Shown here in pieces: positions 12,495 to 21,788 of a stretch of DNA of 64,000 bases; position 1 is the first letter of the stretch; every line of letters starts with the position of its first letter. The notes under the pieces were generated by a model. The model saw only the letters and a program-made list of their open reading frames with translations, did no database searches and was not told where the DNA came from. This DNA is from Massilia phyllostachyos (GTDB taxonomy: Bacteria > Pseudomonadota > Gammaproteobacteria > Burkholderiales > Burkholderiaceae_D): contig NZ_JAJNOC010000002.1 of assembly GCF_021044825.1 (NCBI RefSeq), forward strand, positions 248,001 to 312,000, written 5' to 3'. Position numbers and translations under genes: made by a program.

Positions 12495-13448
12495 ATGCGT
12501 CTTGCACGACTGCTGCACACCTGCCTGCTGTTCGCCGTTCTATGCGGGCTCACGGGCCTTGCCCGCGCCGACGCGGCCGCTACCCCGGCCCAGGGCGAGA
12601 CCTTCAGCCTGCAGCTCGCGGCGCCGCAGGGCAATGTGGACAGCGACGCCGGCACCGTGCAGTTCATCGGCACGGCCACCGTCATCATCCGCTACCAGGG
12701 TTTCACGATCCTCACCGATCCGAATTTCCTGCACAAGGGCGGCCACGTGCACCTGGGCTATGGCTTGACCTCCGAGCGCAAGACCAACCCCGCGATCAGT
12801 TTCGAAGACCTGCCGCCGATCGACCTGGTGGTGCTGTCGCACTTCCACGACGACCACTTCGACAAGCTGGTGCAGGAAAAACTCCCCCGCGCCACGCCCA
12901 TCGTCAGCACCAAGGAAGCGGGCGAGCGGCTCAAGCGCCTGGGCTTCACCCGCACGTTCGGCCTATCCACCTGGGACCGGCTGGAAGTCGGCAAGGGCGC
13001 GGCGCGCCTGCGCATTACCGCCACCCCGGGGCGCCACGGGCCGGCCGGCGTCGCCGTGCTGTTGCCCAGGACCATGGGCTCGGTGCTCGACTTCGGACCG
13101 AACCCGGACGCACCCGACTATCGCATGTACATCAGCGGCGACACCCTGGTGTACGACGACATCCACGCGATCCCGCAACGTTTTCCCAACATTGACCTGG
13201 CCCTGCTGCATTTGGGCGGCACCCGCATCCTCGGCGTGCTCAAGGTCACGATGGATGGCAAGGATGGCGTGCGCATGATGCAGATCATCCGCCCGAAAAA
13301 GACCGTGCCGATCCACTTCAACGACTACGACGTCTTCAAGTCGCCGCTCGAGGACTTTGCGCGCGAGGTCAGGGCGGCCGGACTCGAGCGCGAGGTGGTC
13401 TATCTTGCCCATGGCGAAACCTACGCTTTCCGCCGCGTGCAGCGCTAG
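12495..13448 (+). CDS. Exported UlaG-like metallo-beta-lactamase fold hydrolase
   Basis: A 317-residue protein beginning with a Sec signal peptide (hydrophobic core about residues 8-24, cleavage after ADA). The mature part is a metallo-beta-lactamase fold of the UlaG/NAPE-PLD-like type: VQFIGTATVIIRYQGFTILTDP opens it, the metal motif is SHFHDDHFD, then ITATPGRHGP, the Asp-bearing strand YISGDTLVYDD and VPIHFNDYDVFKSPLEDF. Members hydrolyse lactones or phosphodiesters; the substrate here is unknown. Signal peptide places it in the periplasm. Neighbours give no pathway context. Confidence 0.85.
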   Translation: MRLARLLHTCLLFAVLCGLTGLARADAAATPAQGETFSLQLAAPQGNVDSDAGTVQFIGTATVIIRYQGFTILTDPNFLHKGGHVHLGYGLTSERKTNPAISFEDLPPIDLVVLSHFHDDHFDKLVQEKLPRATPIVSTKEAGERLKRLGFTRTFGLSTWDRLEVGKGAARLRITATPGRHGPAGVAVLLPRTMGSVLDFGPNPDAPDYRMYISGDTLVYDDIHAIPQRFPNIDLALLHLGGTRILGVLKVTMDGKDGVRMMQIIRPKKTVPIHFNDYDVFKSPLEDFAREVRAAGLEREVVYLAHGETYAFRRVQR

Positions 13449-13571
13449 TGGCGCGCCAGGCGGACACGGCTGTTGCCGGAAGGATTCAATCGTGCGCGCC
13501 TCGCCATACCGCCGAGTAAACGCTAAGATGCCAGCCTGACAATATCGCGATCCTCCCATCCGGGCCACGGC

Positions 13572-15365
13572 ATGCATCCAGCGCAGCACCGCAGTTCCCA
13601 CGTATTCCCGGTCCGGCGCGACCGGCGTCTCGTCACGGGGATCGTGGTCTCGGTGCTGCTGCACGGCTTGCTGCTGTCCCTGCGATTCGGCGTGCCCGGC
13701 CTCGATGCCGGGTCCGGCGGACCGATCCAGGTGACGCTGGCGCCGCCGCCAGTGCCACCGCCCACAACCCCGCCCCCGCCTGTGCCGGCGCCGGCCGTGC
13801 CTGCGCCGCCACTTCCCGACGTTCCGCCACCACCGGTCGCCGCCTTGCCGCCGGCGCCGGTGCAGGGCTTGCGTCTCGTCGACCCGTTGCCCAAGCCCGC
13901 CGCGCCTGCTCCCGCAGCGCCGCCCCGGCACGTTGCGCGCAAGCCCGCCCGGCCCAGGCTGGTCAAGCGCCGGCCGGCGGTGGCGCCGCCGCTGATCGCC
14001 TCGACCACGCTGGACAACCCCTTCACGGTAGCGCCCAGCTTGCCGGACATCGAACCGGGTGCGGTGGTGGAGCCGCCGCCTGTCGAGGAGAAGGATGCGG
14101 CGCCGGACGAGGCCATGATCGCCGCGCGCGAACGGGAACGCCTGCGCGAAGAGGAGGCGGCGCGGCTGGCTGCCGCGGAAGAAAGCCGGCGCCAGGATGA
14201 GGAGCGCCTGCGCCTTGCCACGGAAGACGAGGCGCGCCTGGCGGCACAGCGCGAGGCGGACGCCGCGCGGGCGCAGGAACTGGCGCGGCAGGAAACGCAG
14301 CAGCAGGCCGAACGCGCACGACTTGCGGCCCGCCAGGAAGAGGACCGGCGCCGCCTCGAGCAGGCCGCGGCGCAGGAACGGCTGGCTGCCGAACAGCTGG
14401 CCAGGCAGGCGGAGCAGCAGGCTGCCGAGTCGCTCGCGCGGCAGCAAGCCGAGCAGCAGGCCGTGGAGCGCGCCCGCCTTGCGCAACTGGAGGAAGACGA
14501 GCGCCGCAGGCGCGAAGCCGAAGCCAGCGCGCAGCAGCAGCGCCTGGCCCAGCTGCGCGAGCGCGAGGAAGCGCTGGCGCGCGAGGACGCCCGGCGCGCC
14601 GCCGCGGCGCAGCAGCTGGCCGCCCGCGAAGCCGAGCAGCGCCTGGCACAGGAGGCCGAACGCCGCCGCCAGGAAGAATTGGCGCAGCGCCAGGCTGCGC
14701 AGGAAAGTGCGCGCCGCCTGGCGGAAGAACGTGCGCAGGCCGAACGGCTTGCCCAGCAGCGCGCCGAGGAGGCGTCCCGGCGCGCCGAAGCCGAACGCCT
14801 GCAGGCGCAGGCGCTGCCGGGCAATGGCGCGGCGGGGCGCCCGGGCAGCGGCAGTGGAGTGGGCGCCGCCACGGGGCCAGGCCCCGGCGCCGGCGCGGGC
14901 GCTCCCGCCGGCACCGTCGCCTCGCGCGCCAGGGACATGCTGCGCGGCCTGAACATCCCGAACGTGGCGCCGCCGCCGAATCGGCCGGCCTTCATGCTGC
15001 CGAACGCGCGCCGGGCGCTGGCCGACGGCTCGGAACGCGACGCGCCGCTGCGCCTGTACGTGGACAGCGTGCGCCAGAAGATCGAACGCAACGCCACCGT
15101 CGGCGACGCCCGCTTCGGACGCGGCGAGGTGCGCGCCGATCCGCTGGTCAGCGTCGCGCTGCGCAGCGACGGCAGCATCGACGACGTCACCATCGTGCGC
15201 TCGAGCGGCCGGCCCGACATGGACGAAGCGGTGCGCCGTTTCGTGCACCTGAACGCGCGCTACGCGGCCTTCCCGCCGAACGTGGCGGCGCGCTTCGACG
15301 TCATCGAGATCCGCCGCGTCTGGGCCTTCACCGAAGGCCTCAAGCTCCTCGAAGAGCTGCGCTGA
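13572..15365 (+). CDS. TolA/TonB-like envelope-spanning protein
   Basis: A 597-residue protein built like TolA: one N-terminal membrane anchor (about residues 21-40), a proline-rich stretch (about 55-150), a very long Ala/Arg/Glu/Gln coiled-coil-like helix (about 175-420), a Gly/Pro linker, and a C-terminal ~120-residue domain with VSVALRSDGSIDDVTIVRSS and the closing FDVIEIRRVWAF pattern of TonB/TolA C-terminal domains. Such proteins transmit inner-membrane energy to outer-membrane partners. No exbB/exbD or tolQ/tolR lies nearby, so its motor must be encoded elsewhere, or it has a structural role. It directly precedes the EPS export genes. Tolerance of the low-complexity helix to length change makes its exact extent uncertain. 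Confidence 0.8.
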   Translation: MHPAQHRSSHVFPVRRDRRLVTGIVVSVLLHGLLLSLRFGVPGLDAGSGGPIQVTLAPPPVPPPTTPPPPVPAPAVPAPPLPDVPPPPVAALPPAPVQGLRLVDPLPKPAAPAPAAPPRHVARKPARPRLVKRRPAVAPPLIASTTLDNPFTVAPSLPDIEPGAVVEPPPVEEKDAAPDEAMIAARERERLREEEAARLAAAEESRRQDEERLRLATEDEARLAAQREADAARAQELARQETQQQAERARLAARQEEDRRRLEQAAAQERLAAEQLARQAEQQAAESLARQQAEQQAVERARLAQLEEDERRRREAEASAQQQRLAQLREREEALAREDARRAAAAQQLAAREAEQRLAQEAERRRQEELAQRQAAQESARRLAEERAQAERLAQQRAEEASRRAEAERLQAQALPGNGAAGRPGSGSGVGAATGPGPGAGAGAPAGTVASRARDMLRGLNIPNVAPPPNRPAFMLPNARRALADGSERDAPLRLYVDSVRQKIERNATVGDARFGRGEVRADPLVSVALRSDGSIDDVTIVRSSGRPDMDEAVRRFVHLNARYAAFPPNVAARFDVIEIRRVWAFTEGLKLLEELR

Positions 15366-15496
15366 ACCCTTTCCTTTTTCTGCACCGCAGCACGCCCGGA
15401 TCGACCTTTGATCCGGTGCAAAGCCTGGCCTGATGGACACCGTACGCTGAGCTGAACGGCTCATCGAAACCGTGGACTTTTTGATAGGCAACAATC

Positions 15497-16621
15497 ATGG
15501 CTTTGTCTTGTTCAGGTGCAATCAAGGGTTGCCGGTCGGTGGCGCTTGCCGTGGCGCTGGCCCTGGCGCTGGCCGGCTGCGCCACCGGCCTCGGCTTCGA
15601 CACTTCCCGGACGGAAGACGGCGCCGCGGCGCCACCCACCGAACTCATCACCGACAATCTGATCGCCACCGAACGCCTGGCCGCCGACAGCGTCGCGCAG
15701 CCGGACCTCGGTCCGCTATTCGTGGCGTCGCCGCCGCCGTACACCATCGGACGCGGCGACATCCTCGCCATCGTGGTCTGGGACCATCCCGAGCTGGCGG
15801 CCGGCGGCATGAACTCCGCCACCGCCCTGGCCGACAGCGGCGCGCCGTCGAACTCCGCCGCGCCCGGCTTCGCCGTCGACCACATGGGGCGCATCCAGTT
15901 CCCTCTCATCGGCCTGCTCACCATGGAGGGCCAGACGGCGGAGCAGGCGCGCGAGCTGCTCACCAGGAAGCTCGCACGCTACATCGCCCACCCCAACGTC
16001 ACGCTGCGGGTTCAGTCCTACCGCAGCCGCCGCGTCTACGTCGACGGCGAAGTGCGCACGCCGGGCCTGCAGGCCATCGACGACATCCCCATGACCCTGG
16101 TCGAAGCGCTCAACCGCGCCGGCGGCATGACGCAGGCCGCCGACCAGAGCCGCATCGTTGTCGAGCGCGCCGACACCCGCTACAACGTCAACCTGCGCGA
16201 GCTGATCCGGAAGGGCGTGAATCCCGGCACCATCCTGCTGACGCACGGCGACGTGGTGCGGGTCCATTCGCGCGAGGAAAGCAAGGTGTTCGTCTCCGGC
16301 GAGGTGATCCAGCCCAAGGCCCTGACCATGCATAACGGCCGCCTCACGCTCAACGAGGCGCTCGGAGAAACCGGCGGCATCAGCCCCCTGAGCGGCGACG
16401 CACGCCAGGTCTACGTGGTGCGCAAGACGCCCGAGCGCACACGCGTGTTCCGCCTGGATGCGCGCGCCAGCGGCGCGCTGGCCATGGCCGAATCCTTCGA
16501 GCTGCGGCCGAAGGACGTCGTCTACGTCGCCGCCTCGCCGCTGGCGAACTGGAACCGCCACCTGAGCCTGCTGTTCCCCGGCGCGCTGACCCAGGCCGTC
16601 GGCGTCACCACCAGGCCCTGA
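15497..16621 (+). CDS. Wza-type polysaccharide export lipoprotein
   Basis: Outer-membrane exporter for the EPS. The 374-residue precursor has a lipoprotein signal ending in LALAGC (lipidated Cys28). The mature part has a Poly_export domain (YTIGRGDILAIVVWDHPEL, then VDHMGRIQFPLIG and VTLRVQSYRSRRVYVDGEV), followed by SLBB-type repeats (VEALNRAGGMTQAADQSRI; NEALGETGGISPLSGDARQ), and a C-terminal amphipathic segment LANWNRHLSLLFPG like the Wza alpha-barrel helix. It starts the rightward EPS operon; the co-polymerase/kinase gene follows after 24 bases. Whether the export product is capsule or released EPS cannot be told from sequence. Confidence 0.92.
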   Translation: MALSCSGAIKGCRSVALAVALALALAGCATGLGFDTSRTEDGAAAPPTELITDNLIATERLAADSVAQPDLGPLFVASPPPYTIGRGDILAIVVWDHPELAAGGMNSATALADSGAPSNSAAPGFAVDHMGRIQFPLIGLLTMEGQTAEQARELLTRKLARYIAHPNVTLRVQSYRSRRVYVDGEVRTPGLQAIDDIPMTLVEALNRAGGMTQAADQSRIVVERADTRYNVNLRELIRKGVNPGTILLTHGDVVRVHSREESKVFVSGEVIQPKALTMHNGRLTLNEALGETGGISPLSGDARQVYVVRKTPERTRVFRLDARASGALAMAESFELRPKDVVYVAASPLANWNRHLSLLFPGALTQAVGVTTRP

Positions 16622-16645
16622 GCGACCGACCGCACGAGAACCGCG

Positions 16646-18934
16646 ATGACCACCCCCCACGACCCGCATCCGCATTCGCTGAGCCACGTGCTCTCCACCC
16701 CGCCCGTCCTGTCGGTGCCCTTCGATCCGCGCCCGAGCGAGCCGCTCGCCGAGGAGCCGAGCGTCGATTTCAAGGGCTACCTGAACACGCTGTACGAGAG
16801 CCGCTGGCTGATCGGCACCATCACCGGCATCATCACCGTCGTCGCGGTGCTGTACGCGCTGCTGGCCAAGCCCGTCTACGAGGCCAACCTGATGATCCAC
16901 GTCGAGGAGGAAAGCCCGACCGCCTCGAAGAACATCCTGAGCGAAGCCTCGTCGCTGTTCGAGACCAAGAAGGCGGCGATCGCCGAGATGGAACTGCTGC
17001 GTTCGCGGATGGTCGTCTCGCGCGCGGTCGACAACCTGCAGCTGTATATCGAGGTGCGCCCCGAATACTTCCCGGTGGTCGGCTCCTGGTTCGCCAACCA
17101 GAACGGCGGCGCGCTGTCGCAGCCCGGCCTGTTCGGCCAGGGCGGCTATGTCTGGGGCGGCGAGAAGGCCGAGGTGTCGGTATTCGAGGTCCCCGACAGC
17201 TGGCTCAAGCGCGATTTCACCATCACTGCGCGTCCGGGCAACCGCTACCGTTTCTCGGGTGGCGGCCAGAGCATCGCCTTCGACGCCACTGTCGGCCAGC
17301 GCTACCGGGTGCCGACTCCGGCCGGGCTGGTGGAAATCAAGGTCGACCGCCTGCACGCCAATCCTGGCGCGCGCTTCCGCATCAAGCGCAACTCGCGCCT
17401 CGGCACCATCCAGAACATCCAGAGCGCGATGGTGATCACCGAGCAGGGCAAGCAGTCCGGCGTCATCCAGGTCAAGCTGCAGGGCGAGAACGCCGAGCGC
17501 ATCCACGCCCTGCTGAGCGAGATCGGGCGCGAGTACATGCGCCAGAACCTGGCGCGCAAGACCGAGGAGGCGGAAAAGTCGCTGGCCTTCCTCAACCAGC
17601 AGCTGCCCATCCTGAAGCGCCAGCTCGAACAGTCCGAAGACCGCTACAACCAGTTCCGCAACTCCCACGGCACCGTCGACCTGCGCGAGGAAGCCCGCAT
17701 GAGCCTGACCCAGGCGGCCGCGGCGCGCACCCGCCGCATGGAGCTGGTGCAGAAGAAGACCGAGCTGCTGGCGCGCTTCACCGAGGACCACCCGGTGGTG
17801 GCGGCCATCAACCGCCAGCGCAAGGAAGTCGAGTCCGAGATCGACGCGATCGACACCCGCATCCGCAAGCTGCCCGTGATGGAGCAGGACGAGGCCCGCC
17901 TGACGCGCGACATCAAGGTCAAGACCGACCTTTACACTGCCCTGTCGAACACCGCCCAGCAACTGCGACTGATTTCGGTCGGCCGCGTCAGCAACGTGCG
18001 CCTGGTGGACGCGCCGATCGCGCCGGAGCGTCCGATCAAGCCAAACCGGCCGCTGATCGTGGCGCTGGCCGTGGTCACGGGGCTGTTCCTCGGCACCCTG
18101 ATCGCCGTCACCCGCAAGGCCATGCGCGGCGGCATCGACGATCCCGCCAAGGTCGAGCGCCTGCTGCGCGCCAAGGTGGTGTACGCCTCGATTCCGCACA
18201 GCCTCAATGAAGACAAGCTGATGCGCAAGGTGAAAGGGGAGGGGGTGCTGCCGCTGCTGGCCCAGATCCTGCCGGAAGACCCGGCGGTGGAAAGCCTGCG
18301 CAGCTTCCGCGCCGCGCTGCAGTTCTCGATGCCCCATTTCAGGAACAACATCGTCATGTTCGCCGGGCCCACGCGCGGCGTCGGCCGGTCCTTCGTGACC
18401 GTCAACTTCGCCGCGGTGATGGCCGCCAGCGGCAAGCGCGTCCTGCTGATCGACGCCGACCTGCGCAACGGCCGCCTGCACCGCTATTTCGGCGTCAGCC
18501 GCGAGCAGGGATTGTCACTGGCGGTCGGCGGTGCGGAACCGGTGGAAGGCTTCATCCACCGCAACGTCGTCGACAACCTCGACTTCATCCCGACCGGCGC
18601 ACTGCCGTCGAACCGCTCGGACTTCCTGCTCCACCTGAACTTCAGCACCCTGCTCGAGACGCTGAGTCCGGAATACGACCTGGTCCTGATCGACACCCCG
18701 CCGCTGCTGCAGGCAGCCGACGCCATGGTCGTCGGTGCACGCGCGGGCGCCGTGTTCCTGCTGGCGCGCGCCCACGTGACGACCGATGCGGAGATTACCG
18801 AGTCGGTCAAGCGCCTGAACCATGCGGGCCTGTCGCCGCAGGGCGTGCTGTTCAACAATATTACCTATGCAATCGGCCAATCACGGACGCCGTTCCAGGC
18901 GAATCCGATTGGACAATTGAAATATGCGGACTGA
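16646..18934 (+). CDS. Wzc-type polysaccharide co-polymerase with BY-kinase domain
   Basis: A 762-residue inner-membrane protein that in known systems controls EPS chain length and export by cycles of tyrosine phosphorylation. Order: Wzz domain with a first membrane helix (about residues 58-75), long periplasmic coiled-coil part, GNVR motif region, second membrane helix (about 468-486), then a cytoplasmic BY-kinase domain with Walker A' (VLLIDADLRNGRLHRYF) and Walker B (YDLVLIDTPPLL). Odd: the P-loop reads GPTRGVGRSF, so the invariant catalytic lysine is arginine (Arg581, codon CGG at 18386-18388), and the C-terminal tail ends QLKYAD with only two tyrosines rather than the usual tyrosine cluster. 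Kinase activity is therefore uncertain, while the co-polymerase role is well supported by position and architecture. Confidence 0.9.
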   Translation: MTTPHDPHPHSLSHVLSTPPVLSVPFDPRPSEPLAEEPSVDFKGYLNTLYESRWLIGTITGIITVVAVLYALLAKPVYEANLMIHVEEESPTASKNILSEASSLFETKKAAIAEMELLRSRMVVSRAVDNLQLYIEVRPEYFPVVGSWFANQNGGALSQPGLFGQGGYVWGGEKAEVSVFEVPDSWLKRDFTITARPGNRYRFSGGGQSIAFDATVGQRYRVPTPAGLVEIKVDRLHANPGARFRIKRNSRLGTIQNIQSAMVITEQGKQSGVIQVKLQGENAERIHALLSEIGREYMRQNLARKTEEAEKSLAFLNQQLPILKRQLEQSEDRYNQFRNSHGTVDLREEARMSLTQAAAARTRRMELVQKKTELLARFTEDHPVVAAINRQRKEVESEIDAIDTRIRKLPVMEQDEARLTRDIKVKTDLYTALSNTAQQLRLISVGRVSNVRLVDAPIAPERPIKPNRPLIVALAVVTGLFLGTLIAVTRKAMRGGIDDPAKVERLLRAKVVYASIPHSLNEDKLMRKVKGEGVLPLLAQILPEDPAVESLRSFRAALQFSMPHFRNNIVMFAGPTRGVGRSFVTVNFAAVMAASGKRVLLIDADLRNGRLHRYFGVSREQGLSLAVGGAEPVEGFIHRNVVDNLDFIPTGALPSNRSDFLLHLNFSTLLETLSPEYDLVLIDTPPLLQAADAMVVGARAGAVFLLARAHVTTDAEITESVKRLNHAGLSPQGVLFNNITYAIGQSRTPFQANPIGQLKYAD

Positions 18935-20085
18935 GGGCCGTCAGCCCGTGTGGCGCGCCGGTATGTGCGGCAGAACAGGGCTGCATCGACTGGGCGCCTT
19001 CATCGAAGTGGCTGAACGGGATACATAAGGCACCATGCAAGCCGGTACGCCAGGGTCTGGCAACGATGCGTTACGCCCGCGTAGGCGTGCTTGCCCGCTT
19101 CTCTACGATGAGAAGCAAGGCCATCGCGGGCATCACGTCGATGAGACTGCGCTGGTGGGGCGTGATGAGGGGACTCAGCTGTTCAGAATTCTTATCGCCA
19201 ACTGACGTCGTACCAGATGGCCTGACCGCCTTCGGCCAAGCCGGCAATTCCCGGTCGAGCTAAGCGCCACATCCGAGATGCAGGCGGTACTACCGTGGTC
19301 ACGCTGCTAGCTTCGCGAACCGATCTACCCGAGCTTCACGAGAGCCATCCAGGTGATTGGCTGAGGCTACCGAGCAACCATGACATGGCCTTTATGCGTC
19401 ACGAAGGTCTTTGGGCTGTGTCCAGGACTCATGCGTCGCCTGCCATCAGAGACGTCAACAATGTGATCAGCGTCTCTTCCGGTTAATCCGTTCCACATGG
19501 CGCGCGCACCCGGGCGGCGTGACTTTCCAGTTACCACCGGCAGTTGCGGACGGCAATGCCTGACCTTGTCCATCGAGCCCGCCGCGAGTCAGGCGGTATC
19601 GCTCCGAGCGCGTAGGTCTCGAACCGGATCGTCCCCAGACTTGCTGGTAGGCCGGTACGCCTCGCGCCCCCATTTCGCCTCCACCACTTGGTTTTCGCGG
19701 AAAAGATGCGTCATCTCGACGGCGCGGCTGCGTGCCAGCCTACATAGCGTCAGACACGCAAGTCAAGACTGCGTTCCGCCCCTTCCCCAAACATCCACTA
19801 CAGCCTGTCATCGCTGGTCGTCCCAAGCTCCCCGGCTCCTTGCGCGCAGGGTTGCTTTCCGCCATTCGCGTGTGCGGCGCAGTGCCCCAGGGGGGCAACG
19901 ATTTCCCCTGTCTCGCCAGGACCTTTGTCCGCCCCTCTGGCGCTCGTGGCCGCATCGCGTGACCACGCACGCTCCTGGCGTCTTCATTCTGCACAACTGG
20001 ACGGTATGACACCGATCGATCGGGTGAATCAAGCCCGACACCCTGGCTTTAGCAGATGCATGTAGCAACGGTATCGAAAACTTAT
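18935..20085. other. Long region without a recognisable gene, possibly decayed mobile DNA
   Basis: About 1.15 kb with only short ORFs (up to 170 codons at 19497-20009 on the plus strand), none with a plausible start, ribosome site or recognisable protein. Base composition is less GC-biased and codon-position bias is lost compared with the flanking EPS genes. It looks like the remains of an element or a degraded gene between wzc and the beta-helix gene. A decayed group II intron or insertion sequence is possible, but I see no terminal repeats or intron domain V, so this is only a suggestion. Confidence 0.4.
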
Positions 20086-20094
20086 CAAATTGCT

Positions 20095-20592
20095 TTTAAG
20101 GAATTCCTATTTGTAGTTCGATATTCCGTGAAAAATTTTCGCCGAATCCATTGAACTTTGGAATGCACATTGCGCTCAAAGTAGTTCCTTTGGGTTCACT
20201 GCATCAGTGAAACAGTCTAGATAGTTTCCATGTGGAATTAAACCTTGGCTGATTATTACGGCAGGAAAATTTTTCTTTGAATCCATTGAACTTAGGAAGT
20301 TTCCAGCCCTCAAAGCTACTCCTTATATCGACAGGGCCTCTTAGGAAAGCCAATCGATTTGGTTAATGGAAACAAATATTTGCTGTTCAATACTTCGCAA
20401 GAATTTCTGCAAATCTATTGAACTTTGGAAGTTTCCGCCGCTCAAAGCTACTCCTTTAAAACAAAAGGGCCGCTGAAGGCAAAAGTAAGTGATCAGCAGA
20501 AACAGCTTTGCAGTTTAATACCGCTAGGAAATTTTTCTCGCAATCCATTGAACTAAAGAAGTTTCCGCCGCTCAAAGTTACTCCATTCCACT
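20095..20592. repeat. Four tandem AT-rich repeats of about 132 bp upstream of the beta-helix gene
   Basis: A unit containing the core CCATTGAACTTTGGAAGTTT followed by CCGCCGCTCAAAGCTACTCC occurs four times. The TTGAAC hexamer falls at 20151, 20286, 20418 and 20548, so the periods are 135, 132 and 130 bp. The first copy is the most divergent inside the core. Similarity extends outside the core (GAAAC, TTTGCNGTT, AATAC, AGGAAAWTTTTC blocks recur in order), so the whole unit is duplicated. The last copy ends about 15 bases before the ATG of the beta-helix gene. The CTTTG and CAAAG flanking the core middle can pair in copies 1 and 3 but not in all, so a conserved hairpin is not established. Likely a multi-copy promoter/operator or leader region. 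Confidence 0.8.
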
Positions 20593-20607
20593 TTAAGGTA
20601 ATTTGAA

Positions 20608-21744
20608 ATGCAAAAAGCAGCTAAGTTTGTCCCGACCGCTCGTTCCGCCCTGATGTCGTGCGCTAGCGTGGCAGTTCTGTTCGCAGCGTCCAGCAGTGCC
20701 ATGGCCGCTACCGCCCACATCTATGTCTCGCCCACCGGTTCCGATTCGAACCCGGGTACCCAGGCGAAACCGGTGAAAACGATCACCCGGGCAGACGCTC
20801 TGGCCGGTCCTGGCTCGACCATCCACGTTGCCGCTGGTACTTACAAGGTTTCCGCTCCTTCCGCAGGCAGCGCAGGCATCAACACCACCAAGAGTGGCAC
20901 TGCTTCGGCTCGCATCAAGTTCGTTTCTGACGTGAAATGGGGTGCAAAGATTGTCGTGTCGGGCACCGGCATTACGTGGCATTCGAAAGGCAGCTATGTC
21001 GATATCGACGGCTTCGACATCTCCGGCACCGGTCGTCACGGCATCCTGGCTGCCGGTCGTAACCTGACGATCAACAACAACTTCATTCACGACCTGACCA
21101 TCAGCGGTGGCTGCACCGGCGGCGGCGGCGCGGCGATCGACACCTATGGCCCGGTCGGCAACGTCGTCATCGACCGCAACGTCGTCCGCAACATCGGCTA
21201 CAAGATGATTGGCAAGTGCAACACCGTGCAAGGCATCTACGTTGCCAATCCCAACAACGTGGTGACCAACAACATCGTCTCGGGCGTCGCTGCAGTCGGC
21301 ATCACCCAGTGGCACGGTGCGACCGCCTCGACCATTGTCAACAACACCGTCTTCCACAGCAAGGAAGGCATCCTGCTGGGCCAGGGCGACGCCGGCACTA
21401 CCACCGGTTCGGCCAACAACTATGTTGCCAACAACATCGTGTACGACCACACTACCTACGGCATCGTCGAAGGCGGCAAGATGGCTGGCGGTAACAAATA
21501 CGTCAACAACCTGGTGTACAAGAGCGGCACCGCAATGCGTGTGAAGAGCGGCACCGCGACCGGCACCATCACCTCGGATCCGCTGTTCGTGAGTTACTCG
21601 GCGACCGGCACCGGCAACTACAGGCTGTCGAAGAGCTCGCCGGCAATCGATCGCGGCAACTTGAACAAGGCCCCGAAGGTCGACGCAGCAGGTGTGGCAC
21701 GTCCGCGCGGCGCCGCCATCGACATCGGCGCATACGAGTACTAA
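20608..21744 (+). CDS. Secreted right-handed parallel beta-helix protein
   Basis: A 378-residue protein with a Sec signal peptide (hydrophobic core about 15-33, cleavage near AMA-ATA). It opens with the DUF1565-like IYVSPTGSDSNPGTQAKPVK motif, then TIHVAAGTYKVSAP, and continues as Asn-rich beta-helix coils (NLTINNNFIHDL, NVVTNNIVSGV, STIVNNTVFHS, NNYVANNIVYDH, NKYVNNLVYKSG). It ends with the SPAIDRG...AAIDIGAYEY signature common at the end of pectate-lyase-like beta-helix proteins. Such folds bind or cleave polysaccharides, so an EPS lyase/epimerase or matrix-binding role is a reasonable inference; no catalytic triad can be assigned. Codons are less GC-biased than in neighbours. A paralogue sits at 32744-34015. 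Four tandem repeats lie just upstream and a strong terminator just downstream, so it is a single-gene unit. Confidence 0.85.
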   Translation: MQKAAKFVPTARSALMSCASVAVLFAASSSAMAATAHIYVSPTGSDSNPGTQAKPVKTITRADALAGPGSTIHVAAGTYKVSAPSAGSAGINTTKSGTASARIKFVSDVKWGAKIVVSGTGITWHSKGSYVDIDGFDISGTGRHGILAAGRNLTINNNFIHDLTISGGCTGGGGAAIDTYGPVGNVVIDRNVVRNIGYKMIGKCNTVQGIYVANPNNVVTNNIVSGVAAVGITQWHGATASTIVNNTVFHSKEGILLGQGDAGTTTGSANNYVANNIVYDHTTYGIVEGGKMAGGNKYVNNLVYKSGTAMRVKSGTATGTITSDPLFVSYSATGTGNYRLSKSSPAIDRGNLNKAPKVDAAGVARPRGAAIDIGAYEY

Positions 21745-21788
21745 TCCACTGCAGCTTACGCCCCGGTTCCGGCCGGGGCGCACCATCC

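Noticed and set aside
19497-20009. 170-codon ORF in the gap after wzc
   Set aside because: Arg/Ser/Pro/His-rich product without family, start signal or codon bias; likely chance frame in decayed DNA.
20095-20592. CRISPR array or c-di-GMP riboswitch array
   Set aside because: Units are ~132 bp and similar over their whole length without unique spacers, and the core lacks the conserved GEMM riboswitch elements.
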